NCBI GenBank assembly: GCA_049325095.1
Contig: JBMOPO010000011.1
Span: forward strand, 62,001-126,000
Direction of reading: 5' to 3'
Length of the DNA: 64,000 nt
Source: JAGPUQ01 sp049325095
GTDB taxonomy: Bacteria; Pseudomonadota; Gammaproteobacteria; Pseudomonadales; Porticoccaceae
The stretch's first letter is position 1. Every line of letters begins with the position of its first letter. The notes beneath the pieces were generated by a model. That model saw nothing but the letters and a program-made list of their open reading frames with translations. It was not told the origin of the DNA and searched no databases. Of the stretch, positions 10,366-19,157 are shown piece by piece. Made by a program: the position numbers and the translations under genes.

Positions 10366-11169
10366 ATGAACGAACCGGCCAGCCGCGACCCCGGGGGGCG
10401 CGTCACCACCGAAGTGCGCGAGCACCTGCTGCTGATCGGCATCGATCGGCCGGAGAAGTACAACGGCTTTACCCCCCAGATGTTCCAGCAGCTGGGCGCC
10501 GCCTACCAGCGCCTCGAGGACGATCCCCAACTGCGCGTCGGGGTGCTGTTCGCGCACGGTGCGCATTTCACCGCCGGGCTGGACCTGCCCAAGTTTGCCG
10601 CCACCATGCGCGAGGGCAAGCCGCTGATCCCCAACGGTGGCATCGATCCCTTCTCGCTCAGCGCGCCCTATCGCAGCAAGCCCGTGGTGAGCGCGGTCAA
10701 GGGCATCTGTTACACGGCGGGCATCGAGTTGATGCTGGCCACCGAGATCGTGGTGGCCGCCGAGGGCACCCGCTTCTCCCAACTCGAGGTGGGCCGCGGC
10801 GTCATGGCGGTGGGCGGGGCCACGCTGCGCATGGCCGAGCGCGCCGGCTGGGGCAATGCCATGAAGGTGCTGCTGACCGGCTGCGAATTCGGCCCCGAGG
10901 ACGCCCTGCGCTTCAATTTCGTGCAGGAGGTCGTGCCCGCCGGCCGGGAGCTCGACCGCGCCATCGAACTGGCCGCCGAGATCGCCCGCCAGGCACCCCT
11001 GGCGGTGCAGGCCACCCTGCGCAACGTGCGCCGCGCCTTTCTGGAAGGCCCGGCGGCCGCGCTGTCCGAATTCATCCCCGTGATGCAGGAACTGGCGTTG
11101 ACCCAGGATGCCGCCGAAGGGGTCAGATCCTTTCAGGAAAAGCGCCCGCCGGTCTATCACGGGCACTGA
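10366..11169 (+). CDS. Enoyl-CoA hydratase/isomerase family protein (crotonase)
   Basis: A 267-residue crotonase-fold protein. Both glutamates that catalyse hydration in enoyl-CoA hydratase appear to be kept: one in AGIELMLATE and one in SQLEVGRG. HFTAGLDLPKF supplies the oxyanion-hole segment. The usual PGGGGTQRL is here MAVGGATLRM. The product could therefore be a true hydratase or a related isomerase or hydrolase; the substrate is unknown. GAGGATC precedes the ATG. Spacing to the Nudix gene is 15 bases, indicating one transcript with the ligase. Confidence 0.85.
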   Translation: MNEPASRDPGGRVTTEVREHLLLIGIDRPEKYNGFTPQMFQQLGAAYQRLEDDPQLRVGVLFAHGAHFTAGLDLPKFAATMREGKPLIPNGGIDPFSLSAPYRSKPVVSAVKGICYTAGIELMLATEIVVAAEGTRFSQLEVGRGVMAVGGATLRMAERAGWGNAMKVLLTGCEFGPEDALRFNFVQEVVPAGRELDRAIELAAEIARQAPLAVQATLRNVRRAFLEGPAAALSEFIPVMQELALTQDAAEGVRSFQEKRPPVYHGH

Positions 11170-11234
11170 CTTGCCATCCATACCGGGGTTCGGCGTACCA
11201 TGCAAAACCCGTGGCAGACGAGAGAGGATCCACC

Positions 11235-11693
11235 GTGAACGAGCTGGACCGGGACCAAGTCATCGCGTTGCTCAACCGGATTCTGGAAATGGAGCTGGCG
11301 GGCGTGGTCCGCTACACCCACTACGCCTTCATGATCTTCGGCTACCACCGCATCCCGATCGTATCCTGGATGCAGGAACAGGCGGATGAATCGCTCGCCC
11401 ACGCCCGCGAGGCGGGCGAGATGATCACCCATTTCGGCGGCCATCCCTCGCTGGCGATCGGGCCGCTGCTCGAAACCCACAAACACGATATCGGCGCCAT
11501 CCTGCGCGAATCCCTGGACCACGAGGGCCAGTCGCTGGAGCTCTATCGGCGGCTGTTGAAGCTCGCCGAAGGGAGATCGGTGCTGGTGGAAGAATACGCG
11601 CGCCGCCTGATCGCCGATGAGGAACTGCATCAAGGCGAAGTGGACAAGATGCTCCGCGCCCCCGGCGATATCGAGCCCTTCGGCAACCCCTGA
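11235..11693 (+). CDS. Bacterioferritin-like di-iron protein
   Basis: A 152-residue four-helix ferritin-like protein. Carboxylate ligands are visible in EMELAGVVRYTHYAFM (helix A), ESLAHAREAGE (helix B), DHEGQSLELYRRLL (helix C) and ADEELHQGEVDKML (helix D), the bacterioferritin arrangement. The length is close to bacterioferritin (about 158). A haem-binding methionine is not certain. It may store iron or act as a di-iron oxidase or stress protein. The start is a GTG at 11235 preceded by AGAGAGGA. It may be the last gene of the acyl-CoA transcript or separately transcribed; 65 bases separate it from the crotonase. Confidence 0.8.
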   Translation: MNELDRDQVIALLNRILEMELAGVVRYTHYAFMIFGYHRIPIVSWMQEQADESLAHAREAGEMITHFGGHPSLAIGPLLETHKHDIGAILRESLDHEGQSLELYRRLLKLAEGRSVLVEEYARRLIADEELHQGEVDKMLRAPGDIEPFGNP

Positions 11694-11769
11694 GAGCCGC
11701 CCGAGACACTCGGCAACCGAGGCCTCCCTCGCGGGCGCACCGCGGTACCGGCCGCACAGGATTCACCCC

Positions 11770-12720
11770 GTGATCAAGCTCATCCCGCCCGCGCTGCTGC
11801 CGCTGGCCCTGGCCGCCATCCCCCCGGCACTGGCCCAAACCGAGTCGGTGCAGTTGACCCTGACCAACGGCGATCGCCTGAGCGGCACGCTGATCGGCCG
11901 CGAAGCGGGTGTCGTCGTGCTCCGCCACGAGTCGCTCGGCGAGCTGCGGGTGGCGGAAGCCCGGATCGCGGAAACCCAGCCGGTGGTCGCCGAGCAACCC
12001 GCCGCGGAGCCGGACTCCGGTGCGCCGGCCGCTGCCGCAGACGCCGAAGCGGGGCTGCTGGAGCCGCTGCTGCCCGGCTGGGAGCGGCAGTTCGACCTCG
12101 GGGTCGGCGGCGCGGAAGGCAACTCCCAGTCGCGCACCATCCACGGCGCCCTGACCGCCAAGACCGAATCGCCGGAACATCGCTGGGACGTGCGGCTGGC
12201 CTACGACTCCGCCGAGAAGGACGGCGAGCGGTCCCGCCAGGAATTCTTCGCTCAGGGCAACCGGGACTGGCTGGTCCCGGACTCGCCGCATTTCTACTTC
12301 GCGCTGGGGCGATTGGACTGGGACGACTTCCAGGACTGGGATTACCGGATCAATGCCGCCGGCGGCTACGGCTATGAGTTCGTCGACCGCCCCGACTGGC
12401 AACTGCGCGGCAAGGTCGGGCTGGGCGCCAGCCGCGAGTTCGGCGGAGAGGACGACGCGCTGTCGCCGGAGGGGCTGCTCGGCCTGGAGAGTTTCTGGGA
12501 GCTCGGCGAGCACCACCGCATCGAGTTTGCCACCACCTTGCATCCCCAGTTCGATGAACCGAGCGAATACCGCAATCTCACCTCCCTGTCGTGGGTCAAC
12601 AAGCTCAATGCCGCCATGCGCCTCAAGATCGGCCTCACCAACGAATACGACTCCGCCGTCGGCGAAGACGCGGAGCACAACGACTTCACCTACACCACGG
12701 CACTGAGCTGGGACATCTGA
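11770..12720 (+). CDS. DUF481 family outer-membrane protein
   Basis: A 316-residue protein with a signal peptide (about 22 residues, ending PALA before QTES). An N-terminal segment of small strands (LTLTNGDRLSGTLIG, VVLRHESLGELRV) is followed by an Ala/Pro linker near 70-95. From about 105 a beta-barrel-like DUF481 domain (YdiY type) has alternating polar and aromatic strands and ends in a strand closing with Trp-Asp-Ile. The function of DUF481 is unknown; members are predicted outer-membrane barrels. The start is a GTG at 11770 directly before the hydrophobic leader. Confidence 0.8.
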   Translation: MIKLIPPALLPLALAAIPPALAQTESVQLTLTNGDRLSGTLIGREAGVVVLRHESLGELRVAEARIAETQPVVAEQPAAEPDSGAPAAAADAEAGLLEPLLPGWERQFDLGVGGAEGNSQSRTIHGALTAKTESPEHRWDVRLAYDSAEKDGERSRQEFFAQGNRDWLVPDSPHFYFALGRLDWDDFQDWDYRINAAGGYGYEFVDRPDWQLRGKVGLGASREFGGEDDALSPEGLLGLESFWELGEHHRIEFATTLHPQFDEPSEYRNLTSLSWVNKLNAAMRLKIGLTNEYDSAVGEDAEHNDFTYTTALSWDI

Positions 12721-12792
12721 CGGCCGCGCCGCAGCAGGCCTCGCGCCGACGGCCGGCCGGTCTGCGGCGCGCCCCCTGGAAACCTGCGCGCC

Positions 12793-12822
12793 TTGCGGCA
12801 GCCCCCGGGAGTGGCTTAGAAT
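12793..12822 (+). promoter_or_regulatory. Promoter for rplU-rpmA
   Basis: TTGCGG, 18 bases, TAGAAT. It lies about 60 bases upstream of rplU in the 162-base gap after the DUF481 gene. Confidence 0.55.
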
Positions 12823-12882
12823 CGCCGCCCTTTGCAAGGGTCGCCGACACTGCGGTCGGCCCCATCGAGGAGCAGGCCACAA

Positions 12883-13197
12883 ATGTACGCGGTCATCGAA
12901 AGCGGCGGCAAACAACACCGGGTCGAGCCCGGCGAAGTGCTCGACATCGAAAAGCTGGATGTGGCACCGGGCGAGACGGTGGACTTCGATCGGGTGCTGA
13001 TGATCGCCGACGGCGGCGACGTCCGGTTGGGCTCGCCCTATGTCGCGGGCGGCAGGGTCACCGGGGAGGTCCTCGCCCAGGGGCGCGGCGCCAAGGTGCG
13101 GATCATCAAGTTCCGGCGCCGCAAGCACCACCTCAAACGCATGGGCCACCGCCAGTGGTTCACCAAGGTCAGGATAACCGGCATCAGCGCCGGCTGA
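12883..13197 (+). CDS. rplU: 50S ribosomal protein L21
   Basis: A 104-residue large-subunit protein that binds 23S rRNA. The start MYAVIESGGKQHRV and the basic C-terminal stretch KFRRRKHHLKRMGHRQ are diagnostic. A GAGGAG site sits 11 bases upstream of the ATG. rpmA follows after 28 bases, the universal L21-L27 pair, and a terminator closes the unit. Confidence 0.98.
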   Translation: MYAVIESGGKQHRVEPGEVLDIEKLDVAPGETVDFDRVLMIADGGDVRLGSPYVAGGRVTGEVLAQGRGAKVRIIKFRRRKHHLKRMGHRQWFTKVRITGISAG

Positions 13198-13225
13198 GCG
13201 GCGCGCTTCAGGGGAGCAGACACAG

Positions 13226-13483
13226 ATGGCAACCAAAAAGGCAGGCGGGAGCACCCGCAACGGTCGCGATTCGGAAAGCAAGCGCCTCGGCGTGAAGCGC
13301 TTCGGCGGTGAGCAGGTCAGCGCCGGCAGCATCATCGTGCGCCAGCGCGGCACCGCCTTTCACCGCGGCATCAACGTCGGCATGGGCCGGGATCACACCC
13401 TGTTCGCCACCGCCGACGGCGTGGTGCGCTTCGCGGTCCGGGGGCCCAGGAACCGCCGCTTCGTCGACGTGCTGCCGAACTGA
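13226..13483 (+). CDS. rpmA: 50S ribosomal protein L27
   Basis: An 85-residue protein whose N-terminal tail reaches the peptidyl-transferase centre. MATKKAGGSTRNGRDSESK and the following LGVKRFGGEQV are characteristic, as is GTAFHRGINVGMGRDHTLFA. No N-terminal cleavage extension of the Firmicutes type is present. GGGGAGCA precedes the ATG. Confidence 0.98.
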   Translation: MATKKAGGSTRNGRDSESKRLGVKRFGGEQVSAGSIIVRQRGTAFHRGINVGMGRDHTLFATADGVVRFAVRGPRNRRFVDVLPN

Positions 13484-13505
13484 CCCGGAAGCCCGGCGCA
13501 GCGTG

Positions 13506-13532
13506 AAAAGCCCCGTCGCCGGGGCTTTTTTT
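13506..13532 (+). terminator. Rho-independent terminator after rpmA
   Basis: Stem AAAGCCCC / GGGGCTTT around a GTCGCC loop, followed by a run of seven T. It separates rplU-rpmA from obgE. A TATGAT at 13551-13556 could be the -10 box of a separate obgE promoter. Confidence 0.9.
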
Positions 13533-13594
13533 GTGGTGTCGCCGACGGCGTATGATCTGCGCACCGGATTTTCGCACTCCGCAAGCAATCCCTG

Positions 13595-14782
13595 ATGAAA
13601 TTCGTCGATGAAGCTCCGATCAGCGTGCAGGCCGGCAAGGGCGGCGACGGCTGCCTGAGCTTCCGGCGCGAGAAGTACATCCCCAGGGGCGGCCCGGACG
13701 GCGGCGACGGCGGCGACGGCGGCAGCGTGGTGCTGGTGGCCGACCCGGATCTCAATACCCTGGTCGATTACCGCTACCAGCGGATATTTCGCGCCGCCAA
13801 TGGCGAGCCCGGCCGCGGCGGCAACTGCCGGGGCCGCTCGGCGGCCGATCTGCTGCTGCCGGTCCCGGCGGGCACCACGGTGCTCGATGCCGATACCGGA
13901 GAGGTGATCGGCGACCTGACCAGTCCCGGCGAGCGCCTGACGGTCGCCCGCGGCGGCTTTCACGGCCTGGGCAACACCCGCTTCAAATCCAGCGTGAACC
14001 GCGCGCCGCGCCGCACCACCCCGGGCAGCGAGGGCGAGCACCGCAACCTGCGGCTGGAGCTCAAGCTGCTCGCCGACGTGGGCCTGTTGGGACTGCCCAA
14101 TGCCGGCAAATCCACCCTGATCCAGGCCATCTCGGCGGCCCGGCCGAAGATCGCCGACTACCCCTTCACCACCCTGGTTCCGCAACTCGGCGTGGTCGCC
14201 CTGGAGGCACACCGCAGCTTCGTGGTCGCCGACATACCCGGAGTCATCGAAGGCGCCGCCGAGGGGGCCGGCCTCGGCATCCGCTTCCTGCGCCATCTGA
14301 CCCGCACGCGACTGTTGCTGCACCTGGTCGATCTGGCGCCGGTCGACGGCAGCGATCCCGCGGCCAATGTGCAACTGCTGCGCGCGGAACTGAAAAAATT
14401 CAGCCCCACCCTGGCGCGCCGCGAATCCTGGCTGGTGCTGAACAAGGCCGATCTGCTGCCCGCCGCGGACGCGCGCCGGGTCGCCGCGGCGGTCGTCGGC
14501 CGCCTCGGCTGGCCGGCGCCCTGGTTCCTGATCTCGGCCGCCGGCCGGGACGGGACCCGCGCCCTGTGCGAGGCGGTCATGAATCATCTGGAAGAGCTCG
14601 CCAGGGAGCGCGCCGAGGATCCGCAGGCGGCGCGGCGCGAGGCGCAAATGCAGGAGGAGATGCAGCGGGAGGCCCGGGAGCGCATCGCCTGGCTGCGCGA
14701 ACAGCGCCGGGCCCTGCGCGCAGCCGAGGCCGGCGGAGATGATTTCGACGACGGCGCTGCCGAGGTGTTCCATGGGGACTGA
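13595..14782 (+). CDS. obgE: GTPase ObgE/CgtA
   Basis: A 395-residue essential GTPase involved in 50S assembly and stress control. The Obg domain has its glycine-rich stretch (GGPDGGDGGDGGS near residues 32-44). The G domain shows GLPNAGKSTL (P-loop), DIPGVIEGA (G3) and NKADLL (G4). The charged C-terminal tail resembles other proteobacterial Obg proteins. Only 14 bases separate it from proB, so the two are probably co-transcribed. Confidence 0.97.
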   Translation: MKFVDEAPISVQAGKGGDGCLSFRREKYIPRGGPDGGDGGDGGSVVLVADPDLNTLVDYRYQRIFRAANGEPGRGGNCRGRSAADLLLPVPAGTTVLDADTGEVIGDLTSPGERLTVARGGFHGLGNTRFKSSVNRAPRRTTPGSEGEHRNLRLELKLLADVGLLGLPNAGKSTLIQAISAARPKIADYPFTTLVPQLGVVALEAHRSFVVADIPGVIEGAAEGAGLGIRFLRHLTRTRLLLHLVDLAPVDGSDPAANVQLLRAELKKFSPTLARRESWLVLNKADLLPAADARRVAAAVVGRLGWPAPWFLISAAGRDGTRALCEAVMNHLEELARERAEDPQAARREAQMQEEMQREARERIAWLREQRRALRAAEAGGDDFDDGAAEVFHGD

Positions 14783-14796
14783 CGCGGACTCCGGCG

Positions 14797-15924
14797 ATGG
14801 CAGCTGAACGCCTTGCGCTGGCCGGTGCCCGCCGCTGGGTGGTGAAGATCGGCAGCGCGCTGCTGACCAACGGCGGCCAGGGCCTGGCGCGCGCCGCGAT
14901 CGCCGACTGGGTGAGTCAGATCCACCAGCTCCAGGCGCGGGGTCACGAAATCCTGCTGGTGTCCTCCGGCGCCATCGCCGAGGGCATGGTGCGGCTCGGC
15001 TGGCCGCAGCGGCCGCGGGAGCTGCACCGCCTGCAAGCCGCCGCCGCGGTGGGCCAGATGGGCCTGGTCGAAGCCTATGAATCCTGCTTTCAGCGCTACG
15101 GGCGGCACACCGCCCAGATCCTCCTCGACCACGACGACCTGTCGAACCGCCAGCGCTATCTCAATGCGCGCCGCACGCTGCTCGAACTCATCCGGCTCGG
15201 CGTGGTGCCGGTGGTCAACGAAAACGATACCGTGGTGACCGACGAGATCCGCTTCGGCGACAACGACACCCTGGCGGCCCTGGTGGCCAATCTGGTCGAG
15301 GCGCAACTGCTGGTCCTCCTCACCGACCGCGAGGGGCTCTATGACGCGGATCCGCGGACCGCGCCGGATGCGACCCTGATCCACTGCGCTCGCGCCATGG
15401 ACGATTCCCTGGACGCCAGCGCCGGGGGCAGCGCCGGGCATCTGGGGCGCGGCGGCATGATCACCAAGCTGCGCGCCGCCCGGCTGGCAGCCCGCTCCGG
15501 CGCGCACACCCTGATCGCGGGCGGAACCCTGGAGCGCGTGTTGCTGCGGGTGGCCGACGGCGAGCCGCTCGGCACCCTGCTGGTGGCCGATACCGAACCC
15601 CTGGTGGCCCGCAAGCAGTGGCTGGCCGGGCAGTTGCAGGTCAAGGGCACCCTGACCCTGGACGCCGGCGCGGTGCGGGTGCTGCGCGAGTCCGGCCGCA
15701 GTCTGCTGCCGGTGGGGGTGGTGTGCACCCAGGGCGATTATTCGCGCGGCGATCTGGTGCGCTGCGTCGCCGAGGACGGGCGCGAAGTCGCCCGCGGGCT
15801 GATCAACTACGCCAGCGAGGAAACGGCCCGGATTCTCCGCCTGCCGAGCGATCGCATCGCCGCGGTGCTGGGCTACGCCGGCGATCCGGAGCTGGTGCAT
15901 CGGGACAATCTGGTGCTGATCTGA
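14797..15924 (+). CDS. proB: Glutamate 5-kinase
   Basis: A 375-residue enzyme phosphorylating glutamate as the first step of proline synthesis. The amino-acid-kinase domain (about 1-270) shows VVKIGSALLT, LVSSGAIAEGM, VVNENDTVVTDE and a GRGGMITKL loop. A PUA domain follows (about 285-370), starting near KQWLAGQL. proA, the partner, is not in the window. Proline feedback inhibition is expected from the family. Confidence 0.96.
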   Translation: MAAERLALAGARRWVVKIGSALLTNGGQGLARAAIADWVSQIHQLQARGHEILLVSSGAIAEGMVRLGWPQRPRELHRLQAAAAVGQMGLVEAYESCFQRYGRHTAQILLDHDDLSNRQRYLNARRTLLELIRLGVVPVVNENDTVVTDEIRFGDNDTLAALVANLVEAQLLVLLTDREGLYDADPRTAPDATLIHCARAMDDSLDASAGGSAGHLGRGGMITKLRAARLAARSGAHTLIAGGTLERVLLRVADGEPLGTLLVADTEPLVARKQWLAGQLQVKGTLTLDAGAVRVLRESGRSLLPVGVVCTQGDYSRGDLVRCVAEDGREVARGLINYASEETARILRLPSDRIAAVLGYAGDPELVHRDNLVLI

Positions 15925-15998
15925 CCGGCCGGCAGCGCGCGGCACCACTCCGAGCGCCGGCCGCCGCCGGCAATGGGCCGGGGACGGCAAGCCGCCCA

Positions 15999-16023
15999 CA
16001 AAAAAGCCGGCGGATGCCGGCTT
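15999..16023 (-). terminator. Rho-independent terminator after rpsT
   Basis: On the minus strand: stem AAGCCGGC, loop ATCC, GCCGGCTT, then a T run (16000-16005 on the plus strand read as A). It lies 26 bases past the rpsT stop and may also block read-through from proB. Confidence 0.85.
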
Positions 16024-16048
16024 GCGGAGCGCTTGACGCCGCGGCGGG

Positions 16049-16318
16049 TCAGCGGCCGGTCAGCGCCTTGATCCGCGCATTGAGCCGGCTCTTGTAGCGC
16101 GCCGCCTTGTTCTTGTGGATCACACCCTTGTCGGCGATCCGGTCCAGGACCGGTACCGCGGCGGCATAGGCGGCCCTGGCGGCGTCGAGATCGCCGGCGA
16201 CCAGCGCCGCCTGTACTTTCTTCACGTAGGTGCGCGTCATGGCTCGCTGCCCGGCCTTCAGCCTGCGGCGCTTTTCGTTCTGGCGGGCGCGCTTTTTCGC
16301 CTGAGGGGTGTTGGCCAC
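16049..16318 (-). CDS. rpsT: 30S ribosomal protein S20
   Basis: An 89-residue basic protein binding 16S rRNA. The N-terminus ANTPQAKKRARQNEKRR and the C-terminal KNKAARYKSRLNARIKAL are diagnostic. The start is GTG at 16318, with GGAG nine bases upstream. The frame is open further upstream into queG, but the S20 family begins exactly here. It has its own promoter and terminator. Other bacteria often place rpsT next to murJ or ribF; here it lies alone between proB and queG. Confidence 0.96.
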   Translation of the reverse strand: MANTPQAKKRARQNEKRRRLKAGQRAMTRTYVKKVQAALVAGDLDAARAAYAAAVPVLDRIADKGVIHKNKAARYKSRLNARIKALTGR

Positions 16319-16355
16319 GAAATCGACTCCGAAGGTGGTTTGCGCAAGGCGGGGC

Positions 16356-16384
16356 ACTATAGCCAGTTTGCCGGTGCCGTTCAA
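16356..16384 (-). promoter_or_regulatory. Promoter for rpsT
   Basis: On the minus strand TTGAAC, 17 bases, TATAGT, ending 37 bases before the GTG start. This is one of the best sigma-70 matches in the window and suits a highly expressed ribosomal gene. Confidence 0.75.
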
Positions 16385-16467
16385 GGCTCGAATCGACCGC
16401 AACTCCGCGCCATCGCTGCCGCCGCCCATGGTCCGGTGGCGGCACCGCAGCAGCGCTCGCCCGGGCC

Positions 16468-17589
16468 TCAGCCGGCCGGCGGGCCGTGCTCCCGCCCCCC
16501 CGCATCGGGGCGGCTGGCGCCGCGCTCGCGGTGGCGGGCCAACGCCCAGGCGACATGTTCGCGCACCAGGGCGGAGGGATGGTCGCGGCGCGCTTCCAGG
16601 GCCGCCAGCACCGGCGCGGTGGACGGCGCATTGCCCAGGCCCACCGCCAGGTTGCGCAGCCAGCGCAGATAGCCGATGCGGCGGATCGGCGAACCCGCGG
16701 TGCGCTCCAGAAATTCGGCTTCCGTCCACAGCGCCAGCTCGGCCAGCCGGGCGTCGGCCAGCCCATGGCGGGGCCGGAAGTCGTCCTCCTGCGTGGGCCT
16801 GGCAAAGCGGTTCCAGGGGCAGACGATCTGGCAGTCGTCGCAGCCGAACACTCGGTTGCCCAGGGCCGCGCGCAGATGTTCTGGGATGGCGCCCGGATGC
16901 TCGATGGTGAGATAGGAAATGCAGCGCCGGGCATCCAGTACGTAGGGTTCGGGAAAGGCGCCGGTGGGGCAGATCTGGAGGCAGGCCCGGCAGTTCCCGC
17001 ACTGGTCCGCGACGGGCGCGGCGGCGGGCGGCAGCGGCACGCTGGTGATCAGCTCCCCGAGGAAGAACCAGGATCCGGCGCCGGGGTTGAGCAGCAGGGT
17101 GTTCTTGCCGATCCAGCCCAGGCCGGCGCGGACCGCGAGCGGCTTTTCGAGGATCGGCGCGCTGTCGACGAAGGGGCGCTGGAGCACCGTGCAATCCAGG
17201 GCCGCGGCGATCCGCCGGGCGAGCGCGGCCAGCCGCCGGCGCATCAGTTTGTGGTAGTCGCGCCCCAGGGCATAGCGCGCGATGTACGCGCTTTCGCCAT
17301 CGCGCAGCCGGGCGATCATGCGGGTCTGCGCCGGCCGGTAGTCCATGCGCACGCAGATCGCGCTCACCGCGCCCGGCACCAGCAGGTCCGGCCGGGCGCG
17401 CAGTTCGCCGTGGTGCGCCATCCAGCCCATCTCGCCGTGGAAGCCGCGCGCCAGCCAGGTGCGCAGCTGCTCGCCGGCCGTGCGGAGATCGAGATCGGCG
17501 AAGCCGACCTGCTGAAACCCAAGTTCCTGCGCCCAGGCGGTGATCGACGCCGGCAGATCCGAATCCCGTTCGGCGGTTGCTGCGGTCAC
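16468..17589 (-). CDS. queG: Epoxyqueuosine reductase
   Basis: A 373-residue cobalamin-dependent enzyme making queuosine from epoxyqueuosine in tRNA. Two 4Fe-4S ferredoxin motifs are clear: CGNCRACLQICPTGA and CDDCQIVCPWN. DSAPILEKPLAVRAGLGWIG is the family signature region. A C-terminal HEAT-like tail contains ALVREHVAWAL. The ATG at 17589 is divergent from nnr, the arrangement seen in E. coli and Pseudomonas. Confidence 0.95.
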   Translation of the reverse strand: MTAATAERDSDLPASITAWAQELGFQQVGFADLDLRTAGEQLRTWLARGFHGEMGWMAHHGELRARPDLLVPGAVSAICVRMDYRPAQTRMIARLRDGESAYIARYALGRDYHKLMRRRLAALARRIAAALDCTVLQRPFVDSAPILEKPLAVRAGLGWIGKNTLLLNPGAGSWFFLGELITSVPLPPAAAPVADQCGNCRACLQICPTGAFPEPYVLDARRCISYLTIEHPGAIPEHLRAALGNRVFGCDDCQIVCPWNRFARPTQEDDFRPRHGLADARLAELALWTEAEFLERTAGSPIRRIGYLRWLRNLAVGLGNAPSTAPVLAALEARRDHPSALVREHVAWALARHRERGASRPDAGGREHGPPAG

Positions 17590-17617
17590 GGAAAGCTCCG
17601 GGCGGCGGGGGCTGGCC

Positions 17618-17623
17618 TATAAT
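17618..17623 (+). promoter_or_regulatory. -10 element upstream of nnr
   Basis: A perfect TATAAT lies 28 bases before the nnr start. No good -35 is visible 16-18 bases upstream, so an activator or a weak -35 may be involved. It probably drives the nnr-tsaE-amiC-mutL-miaA operon. Confidence 0.45.
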
Positions 17624-17651
17624 TCTGCCAGATCCCCAGTGCTCGCCCCCC

Positions 17652-19157
17652 ATGCCCGCCACCGCCCTGTATACCGCCGCCCAGACGCGGGCCCTGGATC
17701 GCTGCGCCAGCGAAGAACACGGCCTGCCCGGCATCGTGCTGATGAAGCGGGCCGGCGCCGGCGCGCTGGCGGAACTCCGCCGCCGCTGGCCGGCGGCGCG
17801 CACCCTGACCGTGCTCTGCGGCGGCGGCAACAACGGCGGCGATGGCTATATCGTCGCCGCCCTCGCCCGCCAGCGCGGGCTGTCGGCCCGGGTGGTTGCG
17901 CTGGCCGATCCGCAAGGCCTCGCCGGGGACGCAGCTCTCGCCTACCACTTCGCCGTCGCCGCCGGGGTACCGGTCGCCCCCTGGGACGGCGCCGCCGCGC
18001 TGGATGGCGATGTCCTGGTGGACGCTCTGCTGGGCACCGGCATCACCCGGCCGGTGACCGGGGCCTACGCCGAGGCCATCGCGGCACTCAACGCCGCCCC
18101 CGCGCCGGTGCTGGCGATCGACATCCCGTCGGGGCTGCACGCCGACACCGGCGCCGAGCTGGGAGTCGCGGTCCGGGCCGCGGCCACGGTGACCTTCATC
18201 GGCCGCAAGCTCGGCCTCTACACCGGCCGCGGGCCGGCCTGCGCCGGCGATCTGGTGTTCAACTCGCTCGAGGTGCCCGCTGCGGTCTACGCTCAGGTCG
18301 CGGCCGCAGCCGAGCTTCTGGATCTGGCCGGCCTGGTCGGCTTGCTGCCGGCGCGGGCGCGCGATGCCCACAAGGGGCAGTTCGGCCACCTCATGGTGAT
18401 CGGCGGCGACCGCGGCTTCGGCGGCGCCGCGCTGCTGGCCGCCGAGGCCGCGGCGCGCACCGGGGCCGGCCTGGTCAGCGTCGCCACCCACCCCGAGCAC
18501 GCGGCGAGCTTCCTGGCCCGCCGGCCCGAGCTGATGGTCAAGGGGGTGCCCTCCGGGCAGGAGCTCGAACCCCTGCTCGCGGCCCCCAGCGTGCTGGTGG
18601 TGGGTCCGGGACTGGGACGCTCGCCCTGGGCCGAGCAGATGCTGCAGCAGGCGCTGGCCGCCGAGCGCCCCATGGTGCTCGACGCCGATGCGCTGAACCT
18701 CCTGGCCGGCGGGCGGTTCGGCCGGGAGTTCGCCGGCCGCCGCTGGGTACTGACCCCGCACCCGGGCGAGGCCGCGCGGCTGCTCTCGGTCGATAACGCC
18801 GGCATCCAGCGCGACCGTCCCGGCGCCTGCCGCCAACTGCAGCACCGCTTCGGCGGGGCGGTGCTGCTCAAGGGTGCCGGCACTCTCATCGCCGATCCCG
18901 AAGGCCGCCTCGGCGTCTGCCCCTACGGCAACCCCGGCATGGCCTCGGGCGGCATGGGCGACGTGCTCTCCGGCGTCATCGGCGCCCTGCTCGCCCAGGG
19001 GCTCGACCCCGGCTCGGCGGCGCGCCTGGGCGCCTGCCTGCACGGCCGCGCCGCCGATCTCGCGGCCGCCGCGGACGGCGAGCGGGGACTGCTGGCCACC
19101 GATCTTCCCGACCGGATCCGCAAGCTGCTCAATGGATGCCATGGCGCCGATCATTGA
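17652..19157 (+). CDS. nnr: Bifunctional NAD(P)H-hydrate epimerase / dehydratase
   Basis: A 501-residue fusion that repairs hydrated NAD(P)H. The N-terminal YjeF_N epimerase (about 1-215) shows LCGGGNNGGDGYIVA, VDALLGTGI and AIDIPSGLHADTG. The C-terminal ribokinase-like dehydratase (about 225-500) has HKGQFGHLMVIGG, VGPGLGRS, LTPHPGEAARLL and ASGGMGDVLSGVIGALL. The ATG at 17652 begins the domain; the Shine-Dalgarno sequence is weak. Its end overlaps tsaE by 26 bases, suggesting translational coupling. Confidence 0.95.
   Translation: MPATALYTAAQTRALDRCASEEHGLPGIVLMKRAGAGALAELRRRWPAARTLTVLCGGGNNGGDGYIVAALARQRGLSARVVALADPQGLAGDAALAYHFAVAAGVPVAPWDGAAALDGDVLVDALLGTGITRPVTGAYAEAIAALNAAPAPVLAIDIPSGLHADTGAELGVAVRAAATVTFIGRKLGLYTGRGPACAGDLVFNSLEVPAAVYAQVAAAAELLDLAGLVGLLPARARDAHKGQFGHLMVIGGDRGFGGAALLAAEAAARTGAGLVSVATHPEHAASFLARRPELMVKGVPSGQELEPLLAAPSVLVVGPGLGRSPWAEQMLQQALAAERPMVLDADALNLLAGGRFGREFAGRRWVLTPHPGEAARLLSVDNAGIQRDRPGACRQLQHRFGGAVLLKGAGTLIADPEGRLGVCPYGNPGMASGGMGDVLSGVIGALLAQGLDPGSAARLGACLHGRAADLAAAADGERGLLATDLPDRIRKLLNGCHGADH

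Noticed and set aside
13208..14773. A 521-codon open frame antisense to obgE
   Set aside because: Same GC effect; no start signal and no recognisable domain, while obgE is certain.
16049..17833. Apparent fusion of a long frame with ribosomal protein S20
   Set aside because: The upstream part is an out-of-frame reading of queG. S20 begins at GTG 16318 with its own promoter and ribosome binding site.
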